A DNA stretch of 64,000 nucleotides from NCBI RefSeq assembly GCF_013201895.1, contig NZ_CP053841.1, positions 1,736,001 to 1,800,000 on the forward strand, written 5' to 3'. Origin of the DNA: Campylobacter blaseri. Lineage in GTDB: Bacteria; Campylobacterota; Campylobacteria; Campylobacterales; Campylobacteraceae. The translations under genes and the position numbers were made by a program. Shown piece after piece: positions 1-7,535 of the stretch. The number at the start of each line of letters is the position of its first letter. Position 1 is the first letter of the stretch. A model generated the notes under the pieces. It ran no database searches and was not told the origin of the DNA. It worked only from the letters and a program-made list of their open reading frames with translations.

Positions 1-96
1 TTTTATATTTTTTTCAATATGTTTAAATTCTAAAATTTCACTATCACTAGAATCAAATTTCATATAAAAATTGCTTGCAATCTCTACAATTTTCAA
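1..96 (-). CDS. Start of a divergent gene leaving the window, conserved hypothetical
   Basis: Read on the minus strand from a TTG at 96, there is an open frame to the window edge (about 32 codons, beginning LKIVEIASNFYMKF). An AAGGT ribosome-binding site lies about 8 bases before the TTG. An in-frame ATG at 63 has no such site. In Campylobacter genomes I recall a short conserved gene ahead of fliQ lying divergent to recA, and this fits that position. The gene is partial, so no function is assigned. The recA promoter region separates the two genes. Confidence 0.6.
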   Translation of the reverse strand, partial: MKIVEIASNFYMKFDSSDSEILEFKHIEKNIK

Positions 97-124
97 CTTT
101 ATACCTTTATTAGATTTAAATAAG

Positions 125-130
125 TATAAT
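125..130 (+). promoter_or_regulatory. Probable -10 box of the recA promoter
   Basis: A perfect TATAAT lies 65 bases before the recA start codon. Epsilonproteobacterial sigma-70 promoters often lack a clear -35 box, and none is obvious here. Predicted transcription start is near 137. No LexA-like operator is visible, as expected because Campylobacter lacks LexA. Confidence 0.5.
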
Positions 131-194
131 ATATCTTTACTTATCTTGAAGTAAAAATATATTAGAATCTAAAAAACACTTTTAAAGGTATAAA

Positions 195-1223
195 ATGGAT
201 GAAAAAAAGCAAAAAACTCTTGATTTAGCACTTAAGCAGATTGACAAGGCTTTTGGAAAAGGAACCTTAGTAAGACTTGGCGATAAAGAGATTGAACCAA
301 TTGACTCAATCTCAACAGGCTCTATTGGGCTAGATATAGCTCTTGGAATAGGCGGAATTCCAAAGGGAAGAATCATAGAAATTTATGGACCAGAAAGCTC
401 TGGTAAAACTACATTAGCCTTACAAGTTATAGCAGAAGCTCAAAAAAAAGATGGAATTTGTGCTTTTGTCGATGCTGAGCATGCTCTTGATGTAAAATAT
501 GCCTCAAATTTAGGTGTTGATGTTGAAAATTTATATGTTTCACAACCTGATTTTGGCGAGCAAGCTCTAGATATCGTTGAAACTCTTGCTAGAAGCGGAG
601 CTATTGATCTAATAGTAGTTGACTCAGTTGCAGCACTTACTCCAAAAACTGAGATTGAAGGAGATATGGGTGATACTCACGTTGGACTTCAAGCAAGACT
701 TATGAGTCAAGCACTTAGAAAACTAGCTAGTGTTGTCCATAAAATGGGAACTACTGTTATATTTATAAATCAAATTCGTATGAAAATAGGACAAATAGGA
801 TATGGCTCACCTGAAACTACAACGGGTGGAAATGCACTTAAGTTTTATGCCTCTGTTAGAATCGATATAAGAAGAATAGCAACTTTAAAACAAAATGAAG
901 AGTCAATTGGAAATAGGGTCAAAGTTAAAATTGTTAAGAATAAAGTAGCACCTCCATTTAGACTGGCTGAATTTGACATAATGTTTGGCGAAGGAGTTAG
1001 TAAATTAGGTGAATTAATAGACTATGGTGTAAAACTTGATATAGTCGATAAAAGTGGTGCTTGGTTTAGTTATAAAACTACCAAAATAGGTCAAGGAAGA
1101 GAAAATGCTAAAAATTTCTTAAAAGAAAATCCAGAAATTGCAAAAGAGATTGAAGAACGGATTAAAGAACAACTTGGAGTTTTAGAAAATAAAATTATAA
1201 CAGGAGATGTGGATAATGATTAG
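195..1223 (+). CDS. recA: Recombinase RecA
   Basis: RecA forms filaments on single-stranded DNA and drives strand exchange in recombinational repair. The 342-residue length is typical. The Walker A loop GPESSGKT is at residues 65-72. The [20 protein letters not shown] stretch, the [10 protein letters not shown] segment and the [15 protein letters not shown] core are all present. The start is set by AAAGG about 6 bases before the ATG. The stop overlaps the likely eno start by 8 bases, so the genes are co-transcribed. RecA is also the obvious candidate for homologous exchange among the three near-identical pilin gene starts 3-8 kb downstream, but that link is inference. Confidence 0.98.
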   Translation: MDEKKQKTLDLALKQIDKAFGKGTLVRLGDKEIEPIDSISTGSIGLDIALGIGGIPKGRIIEIYGPESSGKTTLALQVIAEAQKKDGICAFVDAEHALDVKYASNLGVDVENLYVSQPDFGEQALDIVETLARSGAIDLIVVDSVAALTPKTEIEGDMGDTHVGLQARLMSQALRKLASVVHKMGTTVIFINQIRMKIGQIGYGSPETTTGGNALKFYASVRIDIRRIATLKQNEESIGNRVKVKIVKNKVAPPFRLAEFDIMFGEGVSKLGELIDYGVKLDIVDKSGAWFSYKTTKIGQGRENAKNFLKENPEIAKEIEERIKEQLGVLENKIITGDVDND

Positions 1224-2466
1224 CATTGCAGATATTTTCGCACAAGAGGTGCTTGATAGCAGGGGAAACCCAACCATAAAAACAACCATTGTTTTAACAG
1301 ACGGTACTGAAGCTAGTGCTATTGTTCCAAGTGGTGCAAGCACAGGTAAAAAAGAGGCTTTAGAACTTAGAGATGGCGATGGTAGATTTTACGGAAAAGG
1401 TGTTTTAAAAGCTGTGCAAAACACTGAAGAGATTATAGCTGAAACAATTGTAGGTATGAGCCCGTATGATCAAAAACTCATTGATAAAGCTATGTTAAAA
1501 CTTGATGGCACAGATAACTACTCAAATTTAGGAGCTAATGCAGTTTTAGGTGTTTCAATGGCAGTTGCAAGAGCTGCTGCAAAAAGTCTAAATATGCCAC
1601 TTTTTAGATACATTGGTGGAGAAAATGCAAGCGTTTTACCTGTTCCTATGTTTAACATTATAAATGGTGGAGCACATGCAAACAATAGTGTTGATTTTCA
1701 AGAATATATGATAATGCCTTTTGGCTTTACCAAATTTAGTGACGCATTAAGAGCTGTTGCTGAAATTTACCAAAGCTTAAAAACTATTTTAAATGAATCA
1801 GGTCATAGCACTGCAGTTGGAGATGAAGGTGGTTTTGCACCAAATTTAGAAAACAATGAAGAGCCGATAAAAGTTATAATTGAAGCTATAAAAAAAGCTG
1901 GGTATAAAGTGGGTGAAGAGATAAAACTAGCTTTAGATGTTGCAGCAAGCGAGCTTTATAAAAATGGCAAATATCATATAGAAGGAAAAGAGTTTTCAAG
2001 CGATGAGTTGATTGAGTATTACTCTACGCTTTGTGAAAAATATCCAATTTACTCTATAGAAGATGGTCTTGGCGAAGATGACTGGGATGGCTGGGCAAAA
2101 TTAACAAAAAAACTTGGAGATAGTGTTCAGTTAGTTGGTGATGATTTATTTGTTACAAATGAGAAAATTTTAAGAGAAGGTATTAAGACAAACACAGCAA
2201 ATGCAATCTTAATAAAACCAAATCAAATAGGCTCACTAAGCCAAACTCTTGCGACTATAAGACTTGCACAAAGAAATGGATATAAAACTATTATAAGCCA
2301 TAGAAGTGGCGAAAGCGAAGATACATTTATAGTAGATCTTGCAGTAGCTACAAATGCTGGGCAAATTAAAACAGGTGCAACTTCAAGAAGTGAAAGAAAT
2401 GCAAAATATAACCGCTTACTTGAGATTGAACTTGAAACAGATGAGTATTTAGGAAATGGTATTTGA
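1216..2466 (+). CDS. eno: Enolase
   Basis: Converts 2-phosphoglycerate to phosphoenolpyruvate in glycolysis and gluconeogenesis. The N-terminal [10 protein letters not shown], the [10 protein letters not shown] loop, the metal and catalytic segments ([24 protein letters not shown]) and the signature [14 protein letters not shown] are intact. An ATG at 1207 is in frame but abuts the AGGAG ribosome-binding site at 1202-1206. The ATG at 1216 sits 9 bases after that site and gives the conserved start [17 protein letters not shown], so I use 1216 (416 residues). The recA-eno order is a Campylobacter hallmark. Confidence 0.97.
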   Translation: MISIADIFAQEVLDSRGNPTIKTTIVLTDGTEASAIVPSGASTGKKEALELRDGDGRFYGKGVLKAVQNTEEIIAETIVGMSPYDQKLIDKAMLKLDGTDNYSNLGANAVLGVSMAVARAAAKSLNMPLFRYIGGENASVLPVPMFNIINGGAHANNSVDFQEYMIMPFGFTKFSDALRAVAEIYQSLKTILNESGHSTAVGDEGGFAPNLENNEEPIKVIIEAIKKAGYKVGEEIKLALDVAASELYKNGKYHIEGKEFSSDELIEYYSTLCEKYPIYSIEDGLGEDDWDGWAKLTKKLGDSVQLVGDDLFVTNEKILREGIKTNTANAILIKPNQIGSLSQTLATIRLAQRNGYKTIISHRSGESEDTFIVDLAVATNAGQIKTGATSRSERNAKYNRLLEIELETDEYLGNGI

Positions 2467-2735
2467 GTGAAATTTTAGATGAGTATAAAGTAAAATCAAA
2501 ATCATCATCTTTAAAGTTGATAATGTTATTTTGCTTGGCTGTTATATTTGTTGTAATCTTTGGAATATATGTAGGAAATGTTCTTTTTGGAGAGCGTTCC
2601 TACGTAGTTTTAAAAGAGTTACAAAAAGAGAAAATTTACCTAATCAAAGATATACAAAATTTACAAAAAGAGAACTCAAAACTACACAAATTATATCTAG
2701 AAAGAACATCTCTAGATCCTGATTTTAAACCATAG
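2463..2735 (+). CDS. DivIC/FtsB-like septum formation protein
   Basis: A 90-residue single-pass inner-membrane protein: a short cytoplasmic tail, a transmembrane helix at about 19-42, then a heptad-like coiled coil at 48-76 rich in Lys, Glu and Leu. This layout is that of FtsB/DivIC proteins, which join the FtsQLB divisome complex. It follows eno, where Campylobacter carries such a gene. The start is a TTG overlapping the eno stop by 4 bases, indicating translational coupling. Function rests on architecture and position, not a diagnostic motif. Confidence 0.7.
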   Translation: MSEILDEYKVKSKSSSLKLIMLFCLAVIFVVIFGIYVGNVLFGERSYVVLKELQKEKIYLIKDIQNLQKENSKLHKLYLERTSLDPDFKP

Positions 2736-2743
2736 GATAAAAA

Positions 2744-3484
2744 ATGAAAGTATTATTAAGTATAGCAGGAAGCGATTCAAGTGGTGGAGCTGGGATTCAA
2801 GCGGATATAAAAACTGCTGAATATTTTAAAATCTTTTCAACAACAGCTCTAACAGCTCTAACAGCCCAAAATACAATGGGCGTTAAGGAGATTGTAAATA
2901 TATCTCCGAGTTTTGTAAAAGCACAAATAGACACAGTTAAAGAAGACTTTCAAATATCTGCTGTTAAGATAGGAATGCTCTTTAATAAAGAGATTATAGA
3001 TGTAGTGGAGGATTTTATCAAATATTTAGATATTCCCATTGTGATTGATCCTGTATTTATCTCAAAAGCTGGCTCTACTTTAATGAGTGATGAAAATATA
3101 AAATATATGAAAAATCTTTTTAAATACGCAACCATTTTAACACCAAATTTATATGAAGCAAAGGTGCTTTTTGGAGATGATTTAAATGTTATTGCACCTT
3201 GCAATGTAGTCATTAAAAATATAAAAGAGAATGATTTTAGTATTGATAGGCTATTTTATAAAAATGGCAATATAAAAGAGTTTAAAAATGAATTTATAAA
3301 TACAGAAAACCTTCACGGAACAGGTTGCTCATTTAGCACCGCAATTGCATGCAACCTAGCTTTAGGTAATTCTTTAGAAAACTCAGTTAAAATCTCAAAA
3401 GAATTTATAACAAAAGCTATAAAAAATGCACCAAATTTAGGACATGGAAAAGGTCCTATTTTACATAATTTAAATGATTTATAG
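2744..3484 (+). CDS. thiD: Hydroxymethylpyrimidine/phosphomethylpyrimidine kinase
   Basis: Phosphorylates HMP and HMP-P to HMP-PP for thiamine biosynthesis. It is a ribokinase-fold protein of 246 residues with the N-terminal SIAGSDSSGGAGIQAD motif, the QNTMGV segment and the C-terminal anion hole and catalytic motif HGTGCSFSTAIA. A ribosome-binding site (AGGA) lies 6 bases before the ATG, and the gap to the preceding gene is 8 bases. It is therefore the last gene of the recA-eno transcript. It is slightly shorter than E. coli ThiD (266). Confidence 0.93.
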   Translation: MKVLLSIAGSDSSGGAGIQADIKTAEYFKIFSTTALTALTAQNTMGVKEIVNISPSFVKAQIDTVKEDFQISAVKIGMLFNKEIIDVVEDFIKYLDIPIVIDPVFISKAGSTLMSDENIKYMKNLFKYATILTPNLYEAKVLFGDDLNVIAPCNVVIKNIKENDFSIDRLFYKNGNIKEFKNEFINTENLHGTGCSFSTAIACNLALGNSLENSVKISKEFITKAIKNAPNLGHGKGPILHNLNDL

Positions 3485-3788
3485 TCTATATCTTCGTGGC
3501 TTATATTATTACTTGTTGTTAAAATTCTAAAATAAAAAAAGACTATAAATATTTTATCTTTAATTTTCTATGGTTTATTTTTTACTAAAATCTTAAAATA
3601 GCAATTGATACATTAATGATAAAACTAGGATATTGAGAGATAAAAACTTATAGATTAAACCATTCTAAATAAAAGCACAAATTTATTACGCCTTGTATAT
3701 ACTTAAATGAAATTCTCCAATTCTTAAATATTTTATAATACACTAAACTTTAAAATTCTACCTTAATATAGACATTCACATTATAAAT
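3485..3788. other. Gene-free stretch after thiD, holding one arm of a diverged inverted repeat
   Basis: AT-rich sequence with no credible open frame on either strand. Its only structure is the segment at about 3541-3640, which matches 6176-6280 in inverted orientation. No clear terminator is visible for thiD. Confidence 0.6.
3541..3640 (+). repeat. Diverged inverted repeat, left arm
   Basis: About 100 bases matching the reverse complement of 6176-6280 at roughly 75-80 percent by eye. Shared runs include CTTTAATTTT, ATGGTTT, TTTTACTA and AAACTAGGATATT. The pair brackets the pncA-like gene, pilin copy 1 and the 228-residue membrane protein. No convincing reading frame is conserved, so it may be a decayed gene end or a non-coding element. 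Confidence 0.55.
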
Positions 3789-4331
3789 TTAAATCACTTC
3801 CCTGTTTATAACCTTTATATGTAAATTTTCTAACACATCAAAAGTTTTTTCCTCTATGTTTTTATCGTATGAATCAGTAGCTTTTGCATTAACTATAATT
3901 TCACTTTTTGGACTTGCTGTTTTTGCTAAAATTGCATTTGTAACTACGCAAATATTACTTACAAGACCTACAAATTCAATGCTTACATAAAAATTTTCTT
4001 TTAAAAATTGATACAACTTATCTGAGCCAAAGCCACCTTTTTCAAAAACCACACTATCTTTAACCAAATTTTTAATTTTCCCATATATTTCCCAACCGTT
4101 AGTGCCTTTTATACAGTGCTTTATAGGCAAATTTCTACCTTCTATAGTTTCTAGGTAATCTTCTTCGTGAGTGTCAAGTGTAAAAACCACATCATCACCA
4201 TTTTTTCTATAACTTAGAATTTTACTCTCTATTACACTTTCTAGCCTGTTAGCATTATCAAAACCTAACGAACCATCAACGAAATCATTTTGAAAATCCA
4301 CAACAACTAAAAGATTTTTTTTCTTACTCAT
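3789..4331 (-). CDS. pncA: Nicotinamidase-like cysteine hydrolase (isochorismatase superfamily)
   Basis: Predicted to hydrolyse nicotinamide to nicotinate for NAD salvage. The catalytic triad pattern of PncA is visible as Asp12 (VVDFQNDF), Lys98 (FEKGGFGSD) and Cys128 (GLVSNICVV). The metal-binding set is Asp53-x-His55 (TLDTHEED) and His72 (KHCIKG), with spacing close to characterised archaeal nicotinamidases. Length is 180 residues, at the short end of the family. It is a single gene convergent with thiD, and its 5-prime end faces pilin copy 1. Another amidohydrolase specificity within the superfamily is possible. Confidence 0.75.
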   Translation of the reverse strand: MSKKKNLLVVVDFQNDFVDGSLGFDNANRLESVIESKILSYRKNGDDVVFTLDTHEEDYLETIEGRNLPIKHCIKGTNGWEIYGKIKNLVKDSVVFEKGGFGSDKLYQFLKENFYVSIEFVGLVSNICVVTNAILAKTASPKSEIIVNAKATDSYDKNIEEKTFDVLENLHIKVINREVI

Positions 4332-4549
4332 ATATCTAAACCTTTCTATAAATATCTCATAGCATTGAATTTATTAAAACCTTTTACTAAATTATACTAT
4401 TAAAAAATTTAAATAAGCTTTTTACCATTTAGGTTTTTGTCTTGTTGGATATCTAGTTAAAATTTTTCCAGTCTACCACTTGTAATTATAACTATCGTAA
4501 AAACTTAATTATACAAAATTTACAAATAAATTCAATAAAAATATTTACC

Positions 4550-4605
4550 AAATTTTAAACCTATTTTTCAACATTTCACATAAGCGTATGTAAGGTGGAA
4601 TTTAT
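4550..4605 (+). repeat. Upstream block of pilin copy 1, shared with copy 2
   Basis: This 56-base block is identical to the one before copy 2 (7480-7535, reversed). It comprises about 28 bases unlike anything before copy 3, then the near-palindrome ACATAAGCGTATGT at 4578-4591 and the leader AAGGTGGAATTTAT. Its first bases, AAATTTTAA, correspond to the last codons of the recombinase gene at copy 2. No TATAAT or TTGACA lies at the position used by copy 3, so this copy looks promoterless. Confidence 0.85.
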
Positions 4606-4619
4606 ACAAGGAGGAAACC

Positions 4620-5297
4620 ATGAAAAAAGGTTTCACAATGATCGAATTAATTTTCGTAATCGTAATTTTAGGTATCTTGGCAGCAGTTGCTATCCCAAGA
4701 TTAGCAGCTACAAGAGATGACGCAGAAGTCGCAAAATCACTTAGTAACTTAGGAACAGCAGTAAGCGATATCACAGCTAACTATACAGCACAAGGTGGTT
4801 TTAATTCAAATACAATAGCTACATATACAAATGTGGAAGGGATTGACTATAGCGGTAGTGATCAATTGACAGCATTAGATGGCAATGACCCAATTACAGT
4901 TACCCTTAACTACAAAGTAAGCAAAACTAAAGATTGTGCTACAATTAGTCTTATAAAAAATACAGAAAATGAAATTTCTATCTTTATAGGAACACCTAAA
5001 TTAGCAGCTTTACAAGAAAAAATTTCAGAAGAAAATGCAGAACTTAAAAAAGCAAAAGATAAAGCTGTTGGTGGCACTGATGGATATGCAGATGATGATG
5101 CTAAAAAAGTAGCAGTTGAAGCAGCACAAACCAAAGTTGACGAAGCTAAAAAAGCTCTAACAGATACATTATCAAAACTTACTAGCTATGCTCCAGATGG
5201 AGCTGATAGCTCATGCAGATCTTTATTAACAGCTAGCTCATTTAAAGATATGGCAGGTAAAGAATACCAACTATCAGGTTCAAGAGTAAAATTCTAA
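4620..5297 (+). CDS. Type IV prepilin-like protein, copy 1 (probably silent)
   Basis: A class III-signal prepilin of 225 residues. A short leader MKKG is cut before Phe by a prepilin peptidase, Glu is at +5, and a hydrophobic helix extends to about residue 28. Residues 1-59 are identical to the other two copies. Two cysteines (106 and 199) probably form the pilin disulfide loop. Between them residues 125-185 are an Ala/Lys/Glu-rich helical insert that differs between copies. The C-terminus (SSCRSL, then YQLSGSRV) is shared. A strong GGAGG site precedes the ATG. The family resembles PulG/CtsG-type pseudopilins. It ends at its own terminator and lacks a recognisable promoter. Confidence 0.88.
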   Translation: MKKGFTMIELIFVIVILGILAAVAIPRLAATRDDAEVAKSLSNLGTAVSDITANYTAQGGFNSNTIATYTNVEGIDYSGSDQLTALDGNDPITVTLNYKVSKTKDCATISLIKNTENEISIFIGTPKLAALQEKISEENAELKKAKDKAVGGTDGYADDDAKKVAVEAAQTKVDEAKKALTDTLSKLTSYAPDGADSSCRSLLTASSFKDMAGKEYQLSGSRVKF

Positions 5298-5322
5298 CTC
5301 TTAACTTATAGCTAAATAGTTT

Positions 5323-5352
5323 AAGCTCGGACTTCGGTTCGAGCTTTTTTTA
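5323..5352 (+). terminator. Rho-independent terminator of pilin copy 1
   Basis: The stem AAGCTCG...CGAGCTT encloses GACTTCGGTT and is followed by a T run. The same hairpin, base for base, follows copy 2, and a variant follows copy 3. Homology between the loci therefore extends past the genes. Confidence 0.9.
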
Positions 5353-5454
5353 CGCCTCATTTTCTTCTTAATCTTCATTAATATTTTTTAGATTATATGA
5401 AGATACTCTCATAGCTTTTTTAATAAAAATAAAATTTAACTTAAAGGATTATAA

Positions 5455-6141
5455 ATGAATGAACAAGAAATTAAATTTGAAATTTATAAAAGAATTTATC
5501 AAAGCAGAGATTTAGAGCTACAATTTTTTTGGCAAAGAGCTGTTTTTCTAAGTGCTTTTCTTTTTATTGCATACACTGCTTATGGCACTTTTCAGATGAA
5601 ACTCTTTTTTATATCTAGCAATCAAATCTCATACTTAGGAACAGACATTACAAATTTAATATCTATTTTTATATGTTTTTGTGGTTATGTTTTATCTATT
5701 TTTTGGGTATTGATGTTTAAAGGTTCAAAAAATAGCTACGAAGCATATGAAAAAATGCTAGATGATTTTGTAGAAGCTCAAATGATTTTTAATAATAAAT
5801 GCAATTCAAGTAAAAACATAAAAAAAGAATTTTTCCTTCCTGCTAATTTAGATTTAAATAACAGCAAAGATAATTTTTTCTCACTAAAAGAATATAGATA
5901 TTCGCTTAGTAAAATAAATATATCTTTAGGATACTTTAGTATGTTTATATTTTTTGTTTTGAGTATCTTTCACTTACTTGCAATACCAAAATTTATAAAA
6001 AATATTTTAAATTTTATTAATAATATATTTTATAATTGTGATATTTTTAAATGCACTGCATTTGTCTGTATAGTAATATTTATTGGTTTTTTATGTTATT
6101 TGCCTTTTATAATATCTAGGAATTTTAGACAAAAAAAGTAA
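5455..6141 (+). CDS. Four-helix membrane protein, possibly RipA-family
   Basis: A 228-residue integral membrane protein with hydrophobic segments at about 28-47, 65-88, 157-178 and 198-220. A cytoplasmic middle carries a GSKNSYEAYEKMLDDF stretch. The size, the four helices and the segment after helix 2 (WVLMFKGSK) remind me of the RipA octameric membrane protein family, but I cannot confirm this. A ribosome-binding site AAAGGA lies 8 bases before the ATG. It is a single gene between the pilin copy 1 terminator and a repeat-rich gap, very AT-rich, and probably accessory. No link to pilins is evident beyond position. Confidence 0.6.
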   Translation: MNEQEIKFEIYKRIYQSRDLELQFFWQRAVFLSAFLFIAYTAYGTFQMKLFFISSNQISYLGTDITNLISIFICFCGYVLSIFWVLMFKGSKNSYEAYEKMLDDFVEAQMIFNNKCNSSKNIKKEFFLPANLDLNNSKDNFFSLKEYRYSLSKINISLGYFSMFIFFVLSIFHLLAIPKFIKNILNFINNIFYNCDIFKCTAFVCIVIFIGFLCYLPFIISRNFRQKK

Positions 6142-6175
6142 AATAAAAATTAGTGAGATTAATATGAATTTTTAT

Positions 6176-6280
6176 TTTTTAATATCCTAGTTTATCATCA
6201 TTAATATTCTTAATTACTGCTCTAAGATTCTAGTAAAAGCAAACCATATAAAATTAAAGATATTTATAAAAATTTAGACT
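6176..6280 (-). repeat. Diverged inverted repeat, right arm
   Basis: Reverse-complement counterpart of 3541-3640. The orientation means recombination between the arms would invert the intervening pncA-pilin1-membrane protein block. The divergence is high enough that this would be rare today. Confidence 0.55.
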
Positions 6281-6306
6281 AACAAAACACTTTTACAACT
6301 AAATTA

Positions 6307-6372
6307 ATGGAAAATAAAGAATTTGAAGAAGCAACTAATTGGGTAATTGACAAATTTCCGTATCAAAAATAA
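6307..6372 (+). pseudogene. Possible gene fragment, 21 codons
   Basis: An ATG-started frame reads MENKEFEEATNWVIDKFPYQK then stop, with normal amino-acid composition in otherwise non-coding sequence. An in-frame stop precedes it at 6280. It could be the last codons of a deleted gene or a chance frame, and no family is recognised. Confidence 0.25.
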
Positions 6373-6517
6373 TACTTTAATATAAAAACTTAACCAAATA
6401 TTTTAAAGCTAAGTTTTATTTATAATAACCTTTACCTAACAAATTAAAAACAAAATTTATTTTAATACTATTTATGAGATTTAAGACAAAAGTCAAGACT
6501 ATTTGGCTAAATGACTA

Positions 6518-6643
6518 GGGGTTTGTTATTTTAAGTAAAAAAGAAATTTTGTTATTCTAAGTTAAAAAGGGTTTTGTTTCCTAAAGAAAAAAGAAATTTT
6601 GTTATTCTAGGTTAAAATAGGAATTTTACTATCCTAAGTGAAG
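6518..6643 (+). repeat. Tandem ~25-base imperfect repeats, five units
   Basis: Units begin near 6518, 6543, 6569, 6593 and 6619 with a consensus like GAAATTTTGTTATTCTAAGTTAAAA. Units 2 and 4 are nearly identical and units 1 and 3 are related, so there is also a 50-base higher-order period. The array is not a CRISPR: there are no unique spacers. It lies between the membrane protein and the terminator of pilin copy 2. Confidence 0.75.
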
Positions 6644-6739
6644 TGAAGTAACTAGCTTAAAATAGAAAAGTTTTAAAATGATGATGAAATATTTAGAGTG
6701 GTTAATCTTAAAATTACTAATTATATAAATTTTAGGCAT

Positions 6740-6769
6740 AAAAAAAGCTCGAACCGAAGTCCGAGCTTA
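6740..6769 (-). terminator. Rho-independent terminator of pilin copy 2
   Basis: It has the same hairpin as after copy 1 (AAGCTCG, loop GACTTCGGTT, CGAGCTT, T run), read on the minus strand. Beyond the hairpin, copies 2 and 3 still share about a dozen bases (ATGCCTAAAATTT). Confidence 0.9.
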
Positions 6770-6794
6770 AACTATTTAACTATGGGTTAAAGAA

Positions 6795-7463
6795 TTAGAA
6801 TCTTACTCTTGAACCTGATAGTTGGTATTCTTTACCTGCCATATCTCTAAATGAGCTAGCTGATACTAAAGATCTGCATGAGCTATCAGCTCCAGCTGGT
6901 GCAGTTGAATCTGTTTTAGCCAATGCATCTGTTAGAGCTTTTTTAGCTGTGGTAACTCCTTCTTTTGCTTCAGTAACTGCTGTAGTTTTTGCAGTTGCTG
7001 GATCACTTTCGCTTGAATAGTCTTTAGCCTCTGCTTCTTTAACTTTTTCTTTTGCAGTAGAGATAGCTTTTTGAAGAGTAAGCAATTTAGATGTTCCTAT
7101 AAAAATTGTAATTTCATCAAAATTATTTTTCATAAGACTAATTGTAGCACAATTCTTTTTATTTACAGGATAGTTAAGAGTAACTGTTTGAGCTCCTGCA
7201 GATTTTAATGCTGTCAATTTAGTAGCGTCACTGTAGCTAATTCCTTCAACATTTGTAAAAGCAGATATATCATCAGTATCAAAACTACCTTGTGCTGTAT
7301 AGTTAGCTGTGATATCGCTTACTGCTGTTCCTAAGTTACTAAGTGATTTTGCGACTTCTGCGTCATCTCTTGTAGCTGCTAATCTTGGGATAGCAACTGC
7401 TGCCAAGATACCTAAAATTACGATTACGAAAATTAATTCGATCATTGTGAAACCTTTTTTCAT
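6795..7463 (-). CDS. Type IV prepilin-like protein, copy 2 (probably silent in this orientation)
   Basis: 222 residues with the same prepilin leader, helix and first 59 residues as copies 1 and 3. Cysteines are at 105 and 196, with a Lys/Glu/Ala-rich helical insert between them (about 124-178). It is a mosaic. The first ~175 coding bases match copy 1 exactly, including third positions. Residues 60-98 follow copy 3 (SFDTD, AFTNVEGI, LKSAGAQTVTLNY). The C-terminal 20 residues follow copy 1. It lies 63 bases downstream of the recombinase gene on the same strand, with no recognisable promoter of its own. Low-level read-through from the recombinase gene is possible. Confidence 0.88.
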   Translation of the reverse strand: MKKGFTMIELIFVIVILGILAAVAIPRLAATRDDAEVAKSLSNLGTAVSDITANYTAQGSFDTDDISAFTNVEGISYSDATKLTALKSAGAQTVTLNYPVNKKNCATISLMKNNFDEITIFIGTSKLLTLQKAISTAKEKVKEAEAKDYSSESDPATAKTTAVTEAKEGVTTAKKALTDALAKTDSTAPAGADSSCRSLVSASSFRDMAGKEYQLSGSRVRF

Positions 7464-7479
7464 GGTTTCCTCCTATTTA

Positions 7480-7535
7480 ATAAATTCCACCTTACATACG
7501 CTTATGTGAAATGTTGAAAAATAGGTTTAAAATTT
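7480..7535 (-). repeat. Upstream block of pilin copy 2: candidate left boundary of the invertible segment
   Basis: Identical to 4550-4605 in reverse. It contains the near-palindrome at 7494-7507, inverted relative to that at 8807-8820. Its outer end overlaps the last codons and stop of the recombinase gene (7527-7535). The bases between it and the ATG match copy 3 rather than copy 1. Confidence 0.85.

Larger units (their letters stand above)
6142..6794. other. 650-base gene-poor gap with repeats and a possible gene fragment
   Basis: It holds the right arm of the diverged inverted repeat (6176-6280), a 21-codon open fragment at 6307-6372, five ~25-base tandem repeats (6518-6643) and the terminator of pilin copy 2 (6740-6769). 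No intact gene is apparent. The mix of remnants and repeats suggests past rearrangement. Confidence 0.65.

Noticed and set aside
2531-2722. A 63-residue plus-strand frame overlapping the DivIC-like gene
   Set aside because: It is out of frame within the real gene, basic and cysteine-rich in a way typical of shadow frames, and has no ribosome-binding site.
6518-6643. Possible CRISPR array
   Set aside because: The units are contiguous imperfect ~25-base repeats without unique spacers, and no cas genes occur in the window.
7309-7509. A conserved 66-68 residue frame antisense to the start of each pilin gene (also at 4568-4774 and 8805-9005)
   Set aside because: It is the reverse strand of the highly conserved pilin 5-prime region. 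Its conservation is explained by the pilin sequence, and no ribosome-binding site precedes it.
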